This document shows, one piece after another, positions 44,790 to 54,848 of a DNA stretch of 64,000 nucleotides (its first letter is position 1; each line of letters opens with the position of its first letter). The DNA comes from JBJXGV01 sp046160485 (lineage in GTDB: Bacteria > Orphanbacterota > Orphanbacteria > JBJXGV01), in contig JBJXGV010000010.1 of the NCBI GenBank assembly GCA_046160485.1, forward strand, positions 62,001-126,000. Reading direction: 5' to 3'. The position numbers and the translations under genes were made by a program. Below the pieces are notes generated by a model. It searched no databases. It was not told where the DNA came from and saw only the letters and a list, made by a program, of their open reading frames with translations.

Positions 44790-45785
44790 TTACGCGCCGA
44801 CGGGGGCGCTGATCGCGGCGCGGTAGGCGTCGAGCGTTGCGTGCGCGGCGGCTTCCCACGTGTAGCGCGTGCGTACGGTCGCGGCGAGCGCGGCGGGCGG
44901 CGGCGCATTCCACGCCGCGACGACGGCATCCGCGATCGCGCGAGGATCGCTCCCGTCGCAGTAGCTCGCGAGATCGCCGAAGTAGTCGCGCACGTCGTCG
45001 CATTCGCCCGCGACGAGCGCGCAGCCCGACGCGGCGGCCTCGAGATTCGCGAGGCCCGGCGTCTCGAGGCGGCTCGGCAACACGAAGACGCGCGCGCGGC
45101 GGTAATACTCACCGAGCCGCGACGACGGCACCTCGCCTTCGAAGCGAATTGCGCCGGCGGGCGCGAGCGCCGCCGCGGCGCGCACCGACTCGAAATACGG
45201 CGGCAGAAACGGGTGCCCGCAGAGAACGAGCGGAATGCGACCCGCGAGGCGCGGGTCCGACCACGCGCGCACGAGTTCGAGCACGCGCTTGCGTTCATCG
45301 ATGCGTCCGACGAAAAGCGCGATGTCGCGCGCTTCGAATGGAACGTCGCCCGGCGCGGGCAATCCCTCCGGCTCGATTCCGTTCGGCACGATCGCCACCG
45401 GCGCCGTGCGACCGAAATCCGCCGCGAGCTTCGCCGCCTCGGAGCGCGAGTTCGGCAGAAGCGCGTTCGCGCCGCGCACCATCTCGAGTTGCTCGACGAA
45501 CGCGTTCATCGCGTACTGCCGCGGATTGTAGATCGTCGAGATCACGACGGGCACGCCACACCGCCGCGCATGCCGGAACTGACGCAGTGTCCAGCCGCCG
45601 ATGAGATTGAACAGGTGCACGACGTCGACACCGGCCAGATCCGGCTCGAGCGCATCGCCCTGCGTGACGTCGACGCCGAGATCGCGCAGGCGACGCGCCG
45701 TCGCGTCTTCCTGCACCTGGTCGCCGCCCTTCCACGGAAGATTGCGCGGCCTATTCAATAGGAGAGCTTTGAGTCCGCCGGCCAT
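44790..45785 (-). CDS. Glycosyltransferase family 4
   Basis: 331 residues, GT-B fold without membrane helix. Acceptor-side Rossmann domain with VDVVHLFNLIGGWT; NSRSEAAKLAADFG; VPNGIEPEGL; donor-side domain beginning LFVGRIDERKRVLELVRAW. The nucleotide-sugar-binding E-x7-E is in SRLETPGLANLEAAASGCALVAG. Likely adds a sugar to an envelope polymer or glycolipid. It is the last gene of the minus-strand run after the M16 peptidases, with 175 bases between, so it may have its own promoter. Confidence 0.85.
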   Translation of the reverse strand: MAGGLKALLLNRPRNLPWKGGDQVQEDATARRLRDLGVDVTQGDALEPDLAGVDVVHLFNLIGGWTLRQFRHARRCGVPVVISTIYNPRQYAMNAFVEQLEMVRGANALLPNSRSEAAKLAADFGRTAPVAIVPNGIEPEGLPAPGDVPFEARDIALFVGRIDERKRVLELVRAWSDPRLAGRIPLVLCGHPFLPPYFESVRAAAALAPAGAIRFEGEVPSSRLGEYYRRARVFVLPSRLETPGLANLEAAASGCALVAGECDDVRDYFGDLASYCDGSDPRAIADAVVAAWNAPPPAALAATVRTRYTWEAAAHATLDAYRAAISAPVGA

Positions 45786-45960
45786 GTTGATCGTTTCGGC
45801 GCGATTTGCGGAAGGCTTGAGCGAAATGTGCGGGATCGCGCGGTTTCGTCGGCGCGGGACGCAGGAGCGCCGCTGCGCGGTAGCAACGCCCGAACGACCC
45901 CGCGATCCGCGAACGCAGCGTGCGCGCCGTGCGCAGCATGCGCGCGAACGCGGCCCGAAG

Positions 45961-47352
45961 CTAGAAGCCGGGGTCGCGAAGCCGCTTGTGCGTGACGGGC
46001 CCGAGACGCTCGGCGAGCGCGCCGAGCCGCGCCGCCGGGCCGATCAGCGTGTACGCCAGATCGTCGCGCGGGAAGACGCGCCGCGCGCACTCGTTCACGC
46101 GCGCGGCCGTCGCCGACTCGACGCGTTCGAGGTAGCCGTCGACATACGCGCGGTCCATCCCTCGCGCCTCGAGGAGCGCGACGACGTCGGCGATCTGATC
46201 CGACGTCTCGACCGAAAGCGGAAACTGTCCGCGCAGATAACTCTTCGCGGCGCGGATCGCGTCGTCGCCAATGCCTTCGTCGTGCAGGCGCCGAAGCTGC
46301 GCGAGCGCCAAATCGAGCGCGCGATCGGCGTGCTCAAGCGGCGTGAACGACGAGACGCAGAACGGCCCGGGCTGGCGGCGGCGATAGAACGCGGCATGCA
46401 CGCCGTACGTGAGCCCTTCTTCGACGCGCAGCGCCATGTTGAGCCACGAGGTGAACTGCCCGCCGAGAATCGTGCACGCCAGTTGAATCGGCGCCCAATC
46501 GGGATCGCCGAACGCGACGCCGACATTGCCGAAGCAGAAGTAGCAAGTCTTCTCGTCAGGCTCGTCGACGAGCAGAACACGCGAGCTGCGCACGCGGATC
46601 GGAGGGTTCGGGTCGAGATCGGCCGCGAGCATTGCGCCAGGTACGTGCAGCGCTCCCGCGCTCCGTGCCGCGCGCGCGGGCTCGGCGGCGCGCCACGCGC
46701 CGAACACGCGCTCCACCTCGCGCGCCATCGTCGCCGAATCGAAATCGCCGACGAGCGCGATCGTCACACGGGCCGGGTCGAACACCGACTCGTGATACGC
46801 GACGAGGTCGTCGCGGGTCACGCGCTGCAAGCTCGCTTCGTCGCCGCCGGCGGAGCGGCCGTACGGATGGCCATCGAATAGCGCGGCGTCGAAGTAGCGC
46901 CCGATCACCGACGGTGGGTAGTCCTTGTCCGCGCCGATGCCGTCGACGGAGATCTGCACGCGCTTCGCGATCTCTTCGTCGGGGTACGCGGGCTCCATGA
47001 CCGCCTCGGCGATCAGATCGAGCGCAGCGCCGGCGTCACGCGAGAGAAACTCCGCCGAGAGATGTCCCTCGTCGTGATCGATGCCCGAGCCGTAGATGGC
47101 GCCGAGCGAATCGATGGCGAGCGAGAACGCCTCGGCGCTCCGCCGCCGCGTGCCGCGCCGCAAGAGAGAGAACGCGAGCGAGCCGAGCCCCTCCTTGCCG
47201 CGCGGATCGGTGCGCGCCCCGCCGTGCACGAGAATCTCCATCGACACGAGCGGCAGTTCGCGCTTCTCGACGAGGAGGAGCGTAAGTCCGTTCGTGAGCC
47301 GCCGACACTCGACCGGCGGTATCGCCGCCCACGCAGTCATCGCGCCACCCAT
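45961..47352 (-). CDS. M16 family peptidase-like protein, inactive-type subunit
   Basis: 463 residues with the two-domain M16 architecture (LTNGLTLLLVEKRELPLVSMEILVHGG; later WLNMALRVEEGLTYGVHAAFYRR, the conserved R/Y pair region). In place of the zinc motif HxxEH it has LGSLAFSLLRRGT, so it cannot bind zinc there. Such inactive subunits pair with an active M16 chain, which is encoded directly upstream and keeps HFFEH. ATG 47352 used; ATG 47340 is possible. No clear signal peptide. Confidence 0.85.
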   Translation of the reverse strand: MGGAMTAWAAIPPVECRRLTNGLTLLLVEKRELPLVSMEILVHGGARTDPRGKEGLGSLAFSLLRRGTRRRSAEAFSLAIDSLGAIYGSGIDHDEGHLSAEFLSRDAGAALDLIAEAVMEPAYPDEEIAKRVQISVDGIGADKDYPPSVIGRYFDAALFDGHPYGRSAGGDEASLQRVTRDDLVAYHESVFDPARVTIALVGDFDSATMAREVERVFGAWRAAEPARAARSAGALHVPGAMLAADLDPNPPIRVRSSRVLLVDEPDEKTCYFCFGNVGVAFGDPDWAPIQLACTILGGQFTSWLNMALRVEEGLTYGVHAAFYRRRQPGPFCVSSFTPLEHADRALDLALAQLRRLHDEGIGDDAIRAAKSYLRGQFPLSVETSDQIADVVALLEARGMDRAYVDGYLERVESATAARVNECARRVFPRDDLAYTLIGPAARLGALAERLGPVTHKRLRDPGF

Positions 47353-47447
47353 CGCGGTTCCGTTGCCGCCTCCGTCACGACGTTATCCTGCGCAATCTCG
47401 CCGCGGCGCCGATCATCGCGTCACGCTTCGCACGCTTCCCACGCGTC

Positions 47448-48767
47448 TCACGCCTCGCCGCCGATATCGTGGCCCGCTTCGACGCCGGCGCCAGCTCCCG
47501 CGTGGTCATCGTCCGCGGGAATAAGCGTCGCGACGGTGCGGTTCTTCGTGGTGAAGACGCTCGACGCAACGCGCATGACGTCAGCGGCCGTGACCGCATC
47601 GAACGCCGCGGGGCTGCGAAACGCCTGCGCGAAATCGCCGAAGAAAACCTCGCAGGAACCGATCGCGCCCGCGCGCCCCGACATCGTCTTCATGCCGCGA
47701 TAGTGGTCGGCGAGCCGTTGCCGCTTCGCCTTCGCGAGCTCGTCCGCCGACGGGCCCTCGCTCGCAAGCCGCGCGATTTCTTCGTAGAGGAGGAGTTCGG
47801 CATGTGTCGTCGTCTCCCCTTCGCGAATCTCGCAGCTGACGCTGAACAACGTCGGGTCGACCGTGAGATCGAAGCCGCCCGCCACCGAGATCGCCGCGCG
47901 CTCGCGATGCACGAGTCGGTTGTAGAGGCGCGACGAGTGTCCCGTCAGCAGCAGCGACTCGACGATGCGCAGCGCGAAGAAGTCGGGATGGCGCGCGCTC
48001 GGGATGTGCCACGCGGCGGAAAACGTCGCGAGGTGCGAAGGGAGTACAAGGGTAATGCGGCGTTCGGTCTCTTGCGGCGGCTCCATCGCGCTCACGGCGG
48101 GCGGCGGCGTGCCGGCGGCGACGCGGCCGAACGTGCGCTCGGCGAGAGGCACGAGCGCGTCGGCGTCGAAGTCTCCCGCGACGACGAGGAGCGCGTTCGC
48201 CGGCGAGTAGTACGTGCGGTAGTAGCGCTCGAGATCCGCGGGACTCCACGAGGCGATGTCGTCCATCCACCCGATCACGGGCCAGCGGTACGAGTGCGTC
48301 GTGAACGCAGCCTCCCAGAGCCGCTCATCGAGGAGCGCCTGATTGCTGCTCTCGACCATGCTGTGGCGCTCGGCAAGCACCACACCGCGCTCCGACTCCA
48401 CGACATCCGGATCGAGCGCGAGCCCCTGCATGCGATCGGCCTCCAGATCGAAGACGGTCTCGATCGCTTCGCGCGGGAACCAGTCTTGGTAGACCGTGAC
48501 GTCTTGCGTGGTGTACGCGTTGTTGCGGCCGCCCGCGCGCTCCATGATCACGTCGAACTGCATGTGGCCGTGCGTGCGCGTGCCGTTGAACATCATGTGC
48601 TCGAAGAAATGCGAGAGGCCGGTGAGGCCGGGGCGCTCGTTGCGCGATCCGGCGCGGTAGAAGAGATAGAGCGCGACGTTGGGGATCGCACGATCGGGCC
48701 ACGCGAGAATCGACAAACCGTTCGAGAGGCGCGCCGTGCGGACGGTCGACGCGTCGAGCGGAGCCAT
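47448..48767 (-). CDS. M16 family zinc metallopeptidase, active-type subunit
   Basis: 439 residues. Inverted zincin motif HFFEHMMFNGT (H-x2-E-H) with the downstream zinc Glu in LDPDVVESERGVVLAE, and a second lobe (TLVLPSHLATFSAAWHIPS, LYNRLVHRERAAISVAGGF). ATG 48767 was chosen since the M16 domain starts just after (VRTARLSNGLSILAW). No signal peptide, so it is probably cytoplasmic, or exported by an unseen route. It follows an ABC permease gene by 8 bases, suggesting a role in processing a peptide handled by the transporter (inference). Confidence 0.88.
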   Translation of the reverse strand: MAPLDASTVRTARLSNGLSILAWPDRAIPNVALYLFYRAGSRNERPGLTGLSHFFEHMMFNGTRTHGHMQFDVIMERAGGRNNAYTTQDVTVYQDWFPREAIETVFDLEADRMQGLALDPDVVESERGVVLAERHSMVESSNQALLDERLWEAAFTTHSYRWPVIGWMDDIASWSPADLERYYRTYYSPANALLVVAGDFDADALVPLAERTFGRVAAGTPPPAVSAMEPPQETERRITLVLPSHLATFSAAWHIPSARHPDFFALRIVESLLLTGHSSRLYNRLVHRERAAISVAGGFDLTVDPTLFSVSCEIREGETTTHAELLLYEEIARLASEGPSADELAKAKRQRLADHYRGMKTMSGRAGAIGSCEVFFGDFAQAFRSPAAFDAVTAADVMRVASSVFTTKNRTVATLIPADDDHAGAGAGVEAGHDIGGEA

Positions 48768-48775
48768 CGCGGCGA

Positions 48776-49942
48776 TCAGTTCGCGCGCAGCGCGGCAGCG
48801 ACCGGGCTTCTCGCGGCCTTCAGCGCCGGAAGAACCCCGCCAATCACGCCGAGCACTGCGGAGAAGATGAGCCCAGCGGCCACAAGCGCCGGCGTGATCC
48901 GGAAATAGAACGCGACCTCGCTGAAGCTGGCCCAATTTGTCGTGCCGGTCGAGAGACCGTTAAACGGCAGCGCGAGCAAGCAGCCGATGACGCCGCCGAG
49001 CAGCGCGATCAACACCGACTCGATGACGAATGCGGTCGTGATCGAGGCTGGCGAGAACCCGATCGCACGGAGTGTCGCGATCTCGCGCGTGCGCGCGTCG
49101 ACGGCGGCGTACATCGTATTGAGCGCGCCGAACACCGCGCCGATCGAGATGACGGCCGCGATGAACGTGCCGAGGAACGTCAAGATCCCCGACATCATCT
49201 GAGATTGATCGCTGTAGTACGTGCGCTCGGGGAACACTTGCAGACGCATGCGCGGCTCGGCCTCGAGTTCCGTCTTGATGGCCTCGGCCTGCGTCGGGTC
49301 CTTCATGCGAAACGTGACGGACTGAAAACCTTCGCGCTGGAACGATGAGAGGATGACTTCGACGTCGCCCCACATCTCGGACTCGAACGCGCTGCCGCCG
49401 GAGTCGAAGATGCCCACGACGCTCCACGGGTCGCCGCCGATCATCGCGGTATCGCCGACGTTGAGGTTGCCGAAGCGGCGCGCGAGCGCCTTGCCGACCA
49501 TGAGCTCAGCGAGGCCGGGCGTAGGCTGGCGCCCCTGCGTGACGCGCACGTACGGCCGCACCTCGAACGCCGCCGGCGAAACGCCGCGCACCGTCACGTT
49601 GGCGACAATGCCGTCCTTGCGCGGGATGTTGACGATGATGACGGCCTCCGCGGTGGCGAGCGGCGTCGAGCCGTCCTTCGCGGTGGCGACGGCCGCGTTC
49701 GCGAAGAGAATCTGCGTGGCCTCGCGGTCGAGACCCGACTGCACCTCGGACGTGGCGCCCGAGCGCACCACGAGGATGTTGTCGGCGCGCCCCGTCGAGA
49801 CGAGCGCCTTCTTGAAGCCGCTCGAAAGCGCGAGGAACCACACGAATATAAACACGACGAGCGCGATGCCGAGCGCCGTCATGAGTGTGGCGACGCGGCG
49901 CGCCGCGACGTTGCGCACGTTATAGACAAGAGGCAGCGCCAT
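48776..49942 (-). CDS. ABC transporter permease (MacB/FtsX type)
   Basis: 388 residues: N-terminal helix (VATLMTALGIALVVFIFVWFLAL), a ~220-residue periplasmic MacB_PCD-like domain (ILVVRSGATSEVQSGLD, VRGVSPAAFEVRPYVRVTQGRQP, VVGIFDSGGSAFESE), then three helices of the FtsX domain (MSGILTFLGTFIAAVISIGAVFGALNTMYA, with TREIATLRAIGFS; ALLGGVIGCLLALPF; LIFSAVLGVIGGVLPAL). Second permease of the operon, so the transporter is probably a heterodimer with the upstream permease. Confidence 0.9.
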   Translation of the reverse strand: MALPLVYNVRNVAARRVATLMTALGIALVVFIFVWFLALSSGFKKALVSTGRADNILVVRSGATSEVQSGLDREATQILFANAAVATAKDGSTPLATAEAVIIVNIPRKDGIVANVTVRGVSPAAFEVRPYVRVTQGRQPTPGLAELMVGKALARRFGNLNVGDTAMIGGDPWSVVGIFDSGGSAFESEMWGDVEVILSSFQREGFQSVTFRMKDPTQAEAIKTELEAEPRMRLQVFPERTYYSDQSQMMSGILTFLGTFIAAVISIGAVFGALNTMYAAVDARTREIATLRAIGFSPASITTAFVIESVLIALLGGVIGCLLALPFNGLSTGTTNWASFSEVAFYFRITPALVAAGLIFSAVLGVIGGVLPALKAARSPVAAALRAN

Positions 49943-49992
49943 CTACACCTCTCCGGTTCGCGTTGATGTCCTCGATGTTGATCGCCTCGCCG

Positions 49993-51144
49993 TCATCCGA
50001 CGTTCCGCAGCGCTTCGACGATGCGCAGCTTCTGCGCGCGCCGCGCGGGAACGATTCCCGAGATCAGGCCGATCGCGACGGCGATCGCAAGGCCCGCCAC
50101 GACCGTGGACCACTGCACGTTGAAGTCGGGGAAAAAGCCGCCCATCGTGAAGCCGCTCGCGTCGTACATGAGTTTCGCGACGACGGTGCCGAGCACGCCG
50201 CCGATCATCGCGACGAGCATCGACTCGGAGAGCAGCAGGCGCTGGCACGTGTCGTCGTCGAAGCCGAGCGCCTTCATCGTGGCCAACTCGCGCGTACGCT
50301 CGCGTCCCGCCATGATCATCGTGTTGGCCGCCACGAGCACCATCGCGATCACGACCGCCGTGCCGATGAGATAGACCATCGTTTTCATGCTGCCCATCAT
50401 CGAGTTGAAGCTCTGCTGGAAGGCCTGCTCGGATTCGGTGAGCGTGCGCGCGCTCGAGTTGTCGAACGTCGCGTCGATGGCGGCGCTCACGCGCGCGGCA
50501 TCGGCGGGGTTCTCCAAGCGAATCACGTACCAGCCGATGTTGCCCTGCGAATTCGCGGGCTGCGCCTCGTCGAAGTACTTCCAGTGGAAGAGCATCGAGC
50601 GCTTGTCGAAGCCGCGGCGGTCGGAGTCGTAGATCGCGCGAATCGTAAACGTGTATTCACCGGGGTAAATCGTTCCGGTCAGCGTCACGTTGTCGCCGAG
50701 CTTCCATCCGAAGTCCTGCGCGAGGCGCGTGCCGACGCAGCATGCCGTTCGCTCGCCCAGGAATGCCGCCTGCTGATCCGGCGGAATCTGAATCTCGGGA
50801 TACATGTCGAGATACGACTCGGGATCGACGGCGAAGTTCGCGAAGAACGATTGCGGGCGATCCTTGTATTGACCGCCGAACCAGTTGCCCCACGTCACAG
50901 CGTCGACGCCTTCGATGCGCTCGATGCGATCGGTGTACGACATCGGCAGCGGGAAGATAAGCGAGATCGCGTTGCGCGAAACCAGGCGCGTGTCACCGAG
51001 CACTTCGACCGCCTGATCCAGCGAGGTGAGAACGGTCTGCAGCGTCGAGAAGAGGAAGAGCGCCACCGTGATCGCCGCGATCGTGAGCAGCGTGCGGAGC
51101 TTGTTCCGCGTAAGACCCTTTGCAACGAGAACGAAGAATGACAT
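49993..51144 (-). CDS. ABC transporter permease (MacB/FtsX type)
   Basis: 383 residues with the same design as the next gene: N-terminal helix (LRTLLTIAAITVALFLFSTL), periplasmic domain (VEVLGDTRLVSRNAISL, FVG-like ACCVGTRLAQDFGWKLGDNVTLTGTIYPGEY), and three C-terminal helices (VYLIGTAVVIAMVLVAANTMIMAGRERTRELATMKALGF in the first). It lies 11 bases after the ATPase gene. Together they form a MacB-type tripartite exporter in which mechanical coupling across the membrane drives efflux, as known for the family. Confidence 0.9.
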   Translation of the reverse strand: MSFFVLVAKGLTRNKLRTLLTIAAITVALFLFSTLQTVLTSLDQAVEVLGDTRLVSRNAISLIFPLPMSYTDRIERIEGVDAVTWGNWFGGQYKDRPQSFFANFAVDPESYLDMYPEIQIPPDQQAAFLGERTACCVGTRLAQDFGWKLGDNVTLTGTIYPGEYTFTIRAIYDSDRRGFDKRSMLFHWKYFDEAQPANSQGNIGWYVIRLENPADAARVSAAIDATFDNSSARTLTESEQAFQQSFNSMMGSMKTMVYLIGTAVVIAMVLVAANTMIMAGRERTRELATMKALGFDDDTCQRLLLSESMLVAMIGGVLGTVVAKLMYDASGFTMGGFFPDFNVQWSTVVAGLAIAVAIGLISGIVPARRAQKLRIVEALRNVG

Positions 51145-51155
51145 GGTCGCCGCCG

Positions 51156-51833
<678 letters not shown>

Positions 51834-51870
51834 CAAGACCTCCTCGGTGAGAAATCGAAACCGATCGTCG

Positions 51871-53130
51871 TCACTTCGCGCCTTTTGCGGCGCGGACGCG
51901 GGCGCCATCGGCGAGCTTCGCGTCGGGAGAGAGAATAATCGCTTCGCCGCCGCGAAGTCCGGAGCGAATTTCGACCTCGTTGTTTTCGGCGATGCCGGTT
52001 TCGACGACGGCGGTTCGCACGCGGCCATCCTCGACGACGAGCACCGCGCCGCGTCCGTCGCGCTCAGTGATCGCTTCCTTCGGCACGAAGACCTGCATCG
52101 GCGGCGGCGCGTTCTCTTCCGCCGTCTTCGATTCCTGGAACGTCACCTTCGCGCCCATCTCAGGGAGCACGAAGCGGTCGAGCGTGTCGAACGCGACCTT
52201 CACGACGACGGTCGCCTTCTGGCGGTTCGCGGTCGGAACGATCTGGCGCACGTGCCCGCCGTAGGGCCGGCCCGTATACGCGTCGAGACGAATCTCGGCG
52301 CGCTGGCCAATTTGAATGCGAGCGATGTAGGCCTCGTTCACGTCGACCTCGACCTCGAGCGACGCCATGTCGGCGATCTCGACGATCGCGCCGCGCGCGC
52401 TCATCGCGCCGACCGACACGGGCGCGACGATCTCGCCGATCTCCGCGTTCTTGCGCAGCACGGTCGCGTCGAATGGCGCGCGAATGTTCGTGTACTCCTG
52501 GTTCGCGAGCGCGAAGTCGAGCGCGCCCTTGAGCGACCGCACCGCCGCCTCGCTCTCGCGAATCCCGAGCGACACGAGATCAAACTCGTTCTTCGCGCGA
52601 TCGTGCGTGGCCTGATCGGTGAGACCCGCCGGCAAGAGGTCGGCTTGGCGATTGAACTCGGATTGCTTAAACGTGCTGTCGCGCCGCGACGTGACGAGCC
52701 GCGCGAGCCCCGCCTCGTAGTCGGCGCGCGCCTTCGCGACATCGGCGTCGTAGTCGGCGTGTTCGAGCCGCCCGAGCACCTCTCCCGTCTTCACCACGCT
52801 CCCCTCTTCGACGAAGAGTTCGGCGAGGCGCCCCGTCGCCTTCGACGCGACCGCGGCCTTGCGCTGCGCGACGACGTAGCCGTTCGCAGTGAGGATCGCC
52901 GACGGCCCGCCGCCCGCGCGCATGCGCGCCGCGCCGACCGTCACCTCTGGCGCGAAACTTCCGGAGCGCTGCGAGACGAGCGCGACGCCCGCGAGCAGCA
53001 CGACGGCTGCGACCGCAATGATCGCGATGCGCTTCGCCGCGCCGCCGCCGCGCGCGTCGCCCGTGGCGTCGCGATCGATGCGCAGACCGGAGAGATCGGC
53101 GCCGCTCGCCTTCGAGGTCGTAGTTTCCAT
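51871..53130 (-). CDS. Periplasmic adaptor (HlyD/MacA-type membrane fusion protein)
   Basis: About 419 residues. N-terminal membrane anchor (IAIIAVAAVVLLAGVALV), biotinyl-lipoyl-like half (VAQRKAAVASKATGRLAELFVEEGSVVKTGEVLGRLE), a short alpha-hairpin, and the second lipoyl/beta-barrel part (NIRAPFDATVLRKNAEIGEIV, EVEVDVNEAYIARIQIGQRAEIRLDAY). First gene of the exporter operon. ATG 53130 chosen; ATG 53157 would add nine residues. It would link the ABC transporter to an outer-membrane channel. Confidence 0.88.
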   Translation of the reverse strand: METTTSKASGADLSGLRIDRDATGDARGGGAAKRIAIIAVAAVVLLAGVALVSQRSGSFAPEVTVGAARMRAGGGPSAILTANGYVVAQRKAAVASKATGRLAELFVEEGSVVKTGEVLGRLEHADYDADVAKARADYEAGLARLVTSRRDSTFKQSEFNRQADLLPAGLTDQATHDRAKNEFDLVSLGIRESEAAVRSLKGALDFALANQEYTNIRAPFDATVLRKNAEIGEIVAPVSVGAMSARGAIVEIADMASLEVEVDVNEAYIARIQIGQRAEIRLDAYTGRPYGGHVRQIVPTANRQKATVVVKVAFDTLDRFVLPEMGAKVTFQESKTAEENAPPPMQVFVPKEAITERDGRGAVLVVEDGRVRTAVVETGIAENNEVEIRSGLRGGEAIILSPDAKLADGARVRAAKGAK

Positions 53131-53366
53131 CGAGATCGCTTCCCTGCCCTGTTCCATGCCGAGTGATAGTTCGTGTCCGAGGAGACTCAGAGTCTAGGCG
53201 AAACGCTGCGGGTGGTCGAGGGGGGCGGGCGCGAAAAAAGTTCGCGCGGCCAGCTCTGGGGGAACCGGCCGCGCACGACCCGGCGCGTGTGGCTGCGCGT
53301 TGACGAGCGCGCGAGACGCTCCGCGCGAACGCACCGAATCAGAAACCGACGAGAGCCGCTCTCGCG

Positions 53367-53645
53367 TTAGAAAATCATGCCGAGCCAAACGACGATCGGC
53401 ACTCGAATCGTCAACTCGCCTGGATTCGGATCTTCCTCGCGCGCGAGCTTCGTCGGGAATGGCGGCCGCGGCCAGGGTCCGCGCGAAACAACCGCCGCAG
53501 AAGAAGAACTCGACGACGCGGCGCCGCCCGAACTCGACGCGAACTGCGAACCGCCCGAACCGGCCGCACTCGCGGGCTCGGATGAGAATGACAGAACTGC
53601 GAACGTTGCCATCAGTACCGCGGCGATCATGACGAAACGCGTCAT
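53367..53645 (-). CDS. Small secreted Ser-rich protein with C-terminal hydrophobic tail
   Basis: 92 residues: signal peptide (FVMIAAVLMATFAVLSFSSEPASAA), a Gly/Ser-rich stretch (residues ~27-52), Pro-rich WPRPPFP, and a C-terminal hydrophobic strand or helix (ELTIRVPIVVWLGMIF). ATG 53645 has a textbook AAAGGAGGTCGACC site, so expression is likely. No family recognised. It lies 236 bases upstream of the adaptor/ABC/M16 operon in the same direction and could be a partner or substrate, but this is inference from position only. Confidence 0.65.
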   Translation of the reverse strand: MTRFVMIAAVLMATFAVLSFSSEPASAAGSGGSQFASSSGGAASSSSSSAAVVSRGPWPRPPFPTKLAREEDPNPGELTIRVPIVVWLGMIF

Positions 53646-53967
53646 GGTCGACCTCCTTTCCTCGTGAGTGCGCGCGCTCTCGCGCGACGCCCTCGACAAC
53701 GGGATGGCCGACGAGAACATCAAGAGGCGTGCCAGGGGAACGCGGCGACGTGCGCCACGGGGGCGAGGCGAGAACTCGGGCGAGCGCTCGGCACGTTGCG
53801 GCGCCACAAGCGTTTCGCGGCGCCCCGCGCGGCCTGGGGAATTTCGCGCGGCGCCCTCGCGCGGGATTGCGTGCGCCGCTGCGCAATCGATGCGCGCTCG
53901 ATTGTCCGGAGATCCGACAGCGCAGAGCGCGCGCGTTCGTCGACGGGGTGCATGTCGGCGCGCCGCG
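53646..53967. other. Intergenic region, no gene seen
   Basis: About 320 bases of high-GC sequence between the response-regulator stop and the small secreted protein start. It should contain the promoter for the latter; no hairpin or recognisable -10/-35 pair stands out. Confidence 0.4.
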
Positions 53968-54663
53968 TCAGCCGTGCATGCGATACCCGACGCCGCGCAC
54001 CGTCTCGATCAATTCACGCGCCTCCCCGAGCTTCTTGCGAATCGAGGCGACATGAACGTCGACGTTGCGATCGATGACGAACGCACTCTCCGCCACCGCT
54101 TCGGAAAGAAGGCGGTCGCGCGAGAAAACTTGCCCTGGGTGCGACACGAGGAAATAGAGCAAGCGAAACTCGGTCGCGCGCAACGCGACGCGCCGCCCGT
54201 CGATAAATGCCTCGTGGCGCTCGATGTCGACGATCAGGTTCTCGTGCACGACGCGCACCGGCCGCGTCTGCGCCCCGTGCAGCGGCCCGCGCCGCATGAG
54301 CGCCTTCACCCGCGCCACAAGCTCGCGCGGGCTGAACGGCTTCGGGATGTAGTCGTCGGCGCCGACGCCGAGACCGAGCACGACGTCCGTCTCTTCGCCG
54401 CGCGCCGAAACCATCGCGATGCGAATCGAGCGCGTCGCCGGGTCGAGCTTCAGCAAGCGGCACAACTCCATGCCATCGAGACCCGGCAGCATGATGTCGA
54501 GCAGCACGACGTCCGGCTCGGAGGATTTCGCGAGCGCCAAACCGTTCTCGCCGTCGGCGGAGCTCAAGACCTCGAAGCCCTCGCGCGAGAGATTGTGCTC
54601 GATCACCTGCGCGATATCTTCGTCGTCCTCGATAACGAGAACCCGTCCCTGGCTCATCGGCAT
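53968..54663 (-). CDS. OmpR/PhoB-family response regulator
   Basis: 231 residues. Receiver domain: acidic pair in VIEDDED, phospho-acceptor Asp in VVLLDIMLPGLDG (residue ~56), conserved Lys in YIPKPFSPREL. C-terminal winged helix: LRATEFRLLYFLVSHPGQVFSRDRLL and RNVDVHVASIRKKLG, RGVGYRM. ATG 54663 follows GGGAAGGACG at good spacing. No histidine kinase gene adjoins it. It lies downstream of the RND efflux operon in the same direction and may regulate it. Confidence 0.92.
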   Translation of the reverse strand: MPMSQGRVLVIEDDEDIAQVIEHNLSREGFEVLSSADGENGLALAKSSEPDVVLLDIMLPGLDGMELCRLLKLDPATRSIRIAMVSARGEETDVVLGLGVGADDYIPKPFSPRELVARVKALMRRGPLHGAQTRPVRVVHENLIVDIERHEAFIDGRRVALRATEFRLLYFLVSHPGQVFSRDRLLSEAVAESAFVIDRNVDVHVASIRKKLGEARELIETVRGVGYRMHG

Positions 54664-54794
54664 GCCGCGTCCTTCCCGCGGGGGCACGATGGCGCCCGCA
54701 CGAAGCGCATTTCATCAGCGCGGGGTTACGAACACGTGACGAACCCGTGAGAAGTTAGCGGCTGCAGCGGTAGATGCGAGCTTCGGAAGCAGCC

Positions 54795-54827
54795 GTGCAA
54801 ATTAGAGGGCTGCCCTCTAATTTGCAC
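54795..54827. terminator. Perfect 16-bp inverted repeat, likely terminator of the RND operon
   Basis: GTGCAAATTAGAGGGC, one T, then its exact complement. The GC-rich centre flanked by A/T runs on both sides is the layout of a bidirectional intrinsic terminator. It lies 21 bases past the RND permease stop and upstream of the response-regulator start. An operator for the response regulator is the alternative. Confidence 0.55.
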
Positions 54828-54848
54828 GAACCATCTTGTGGCTCGACG

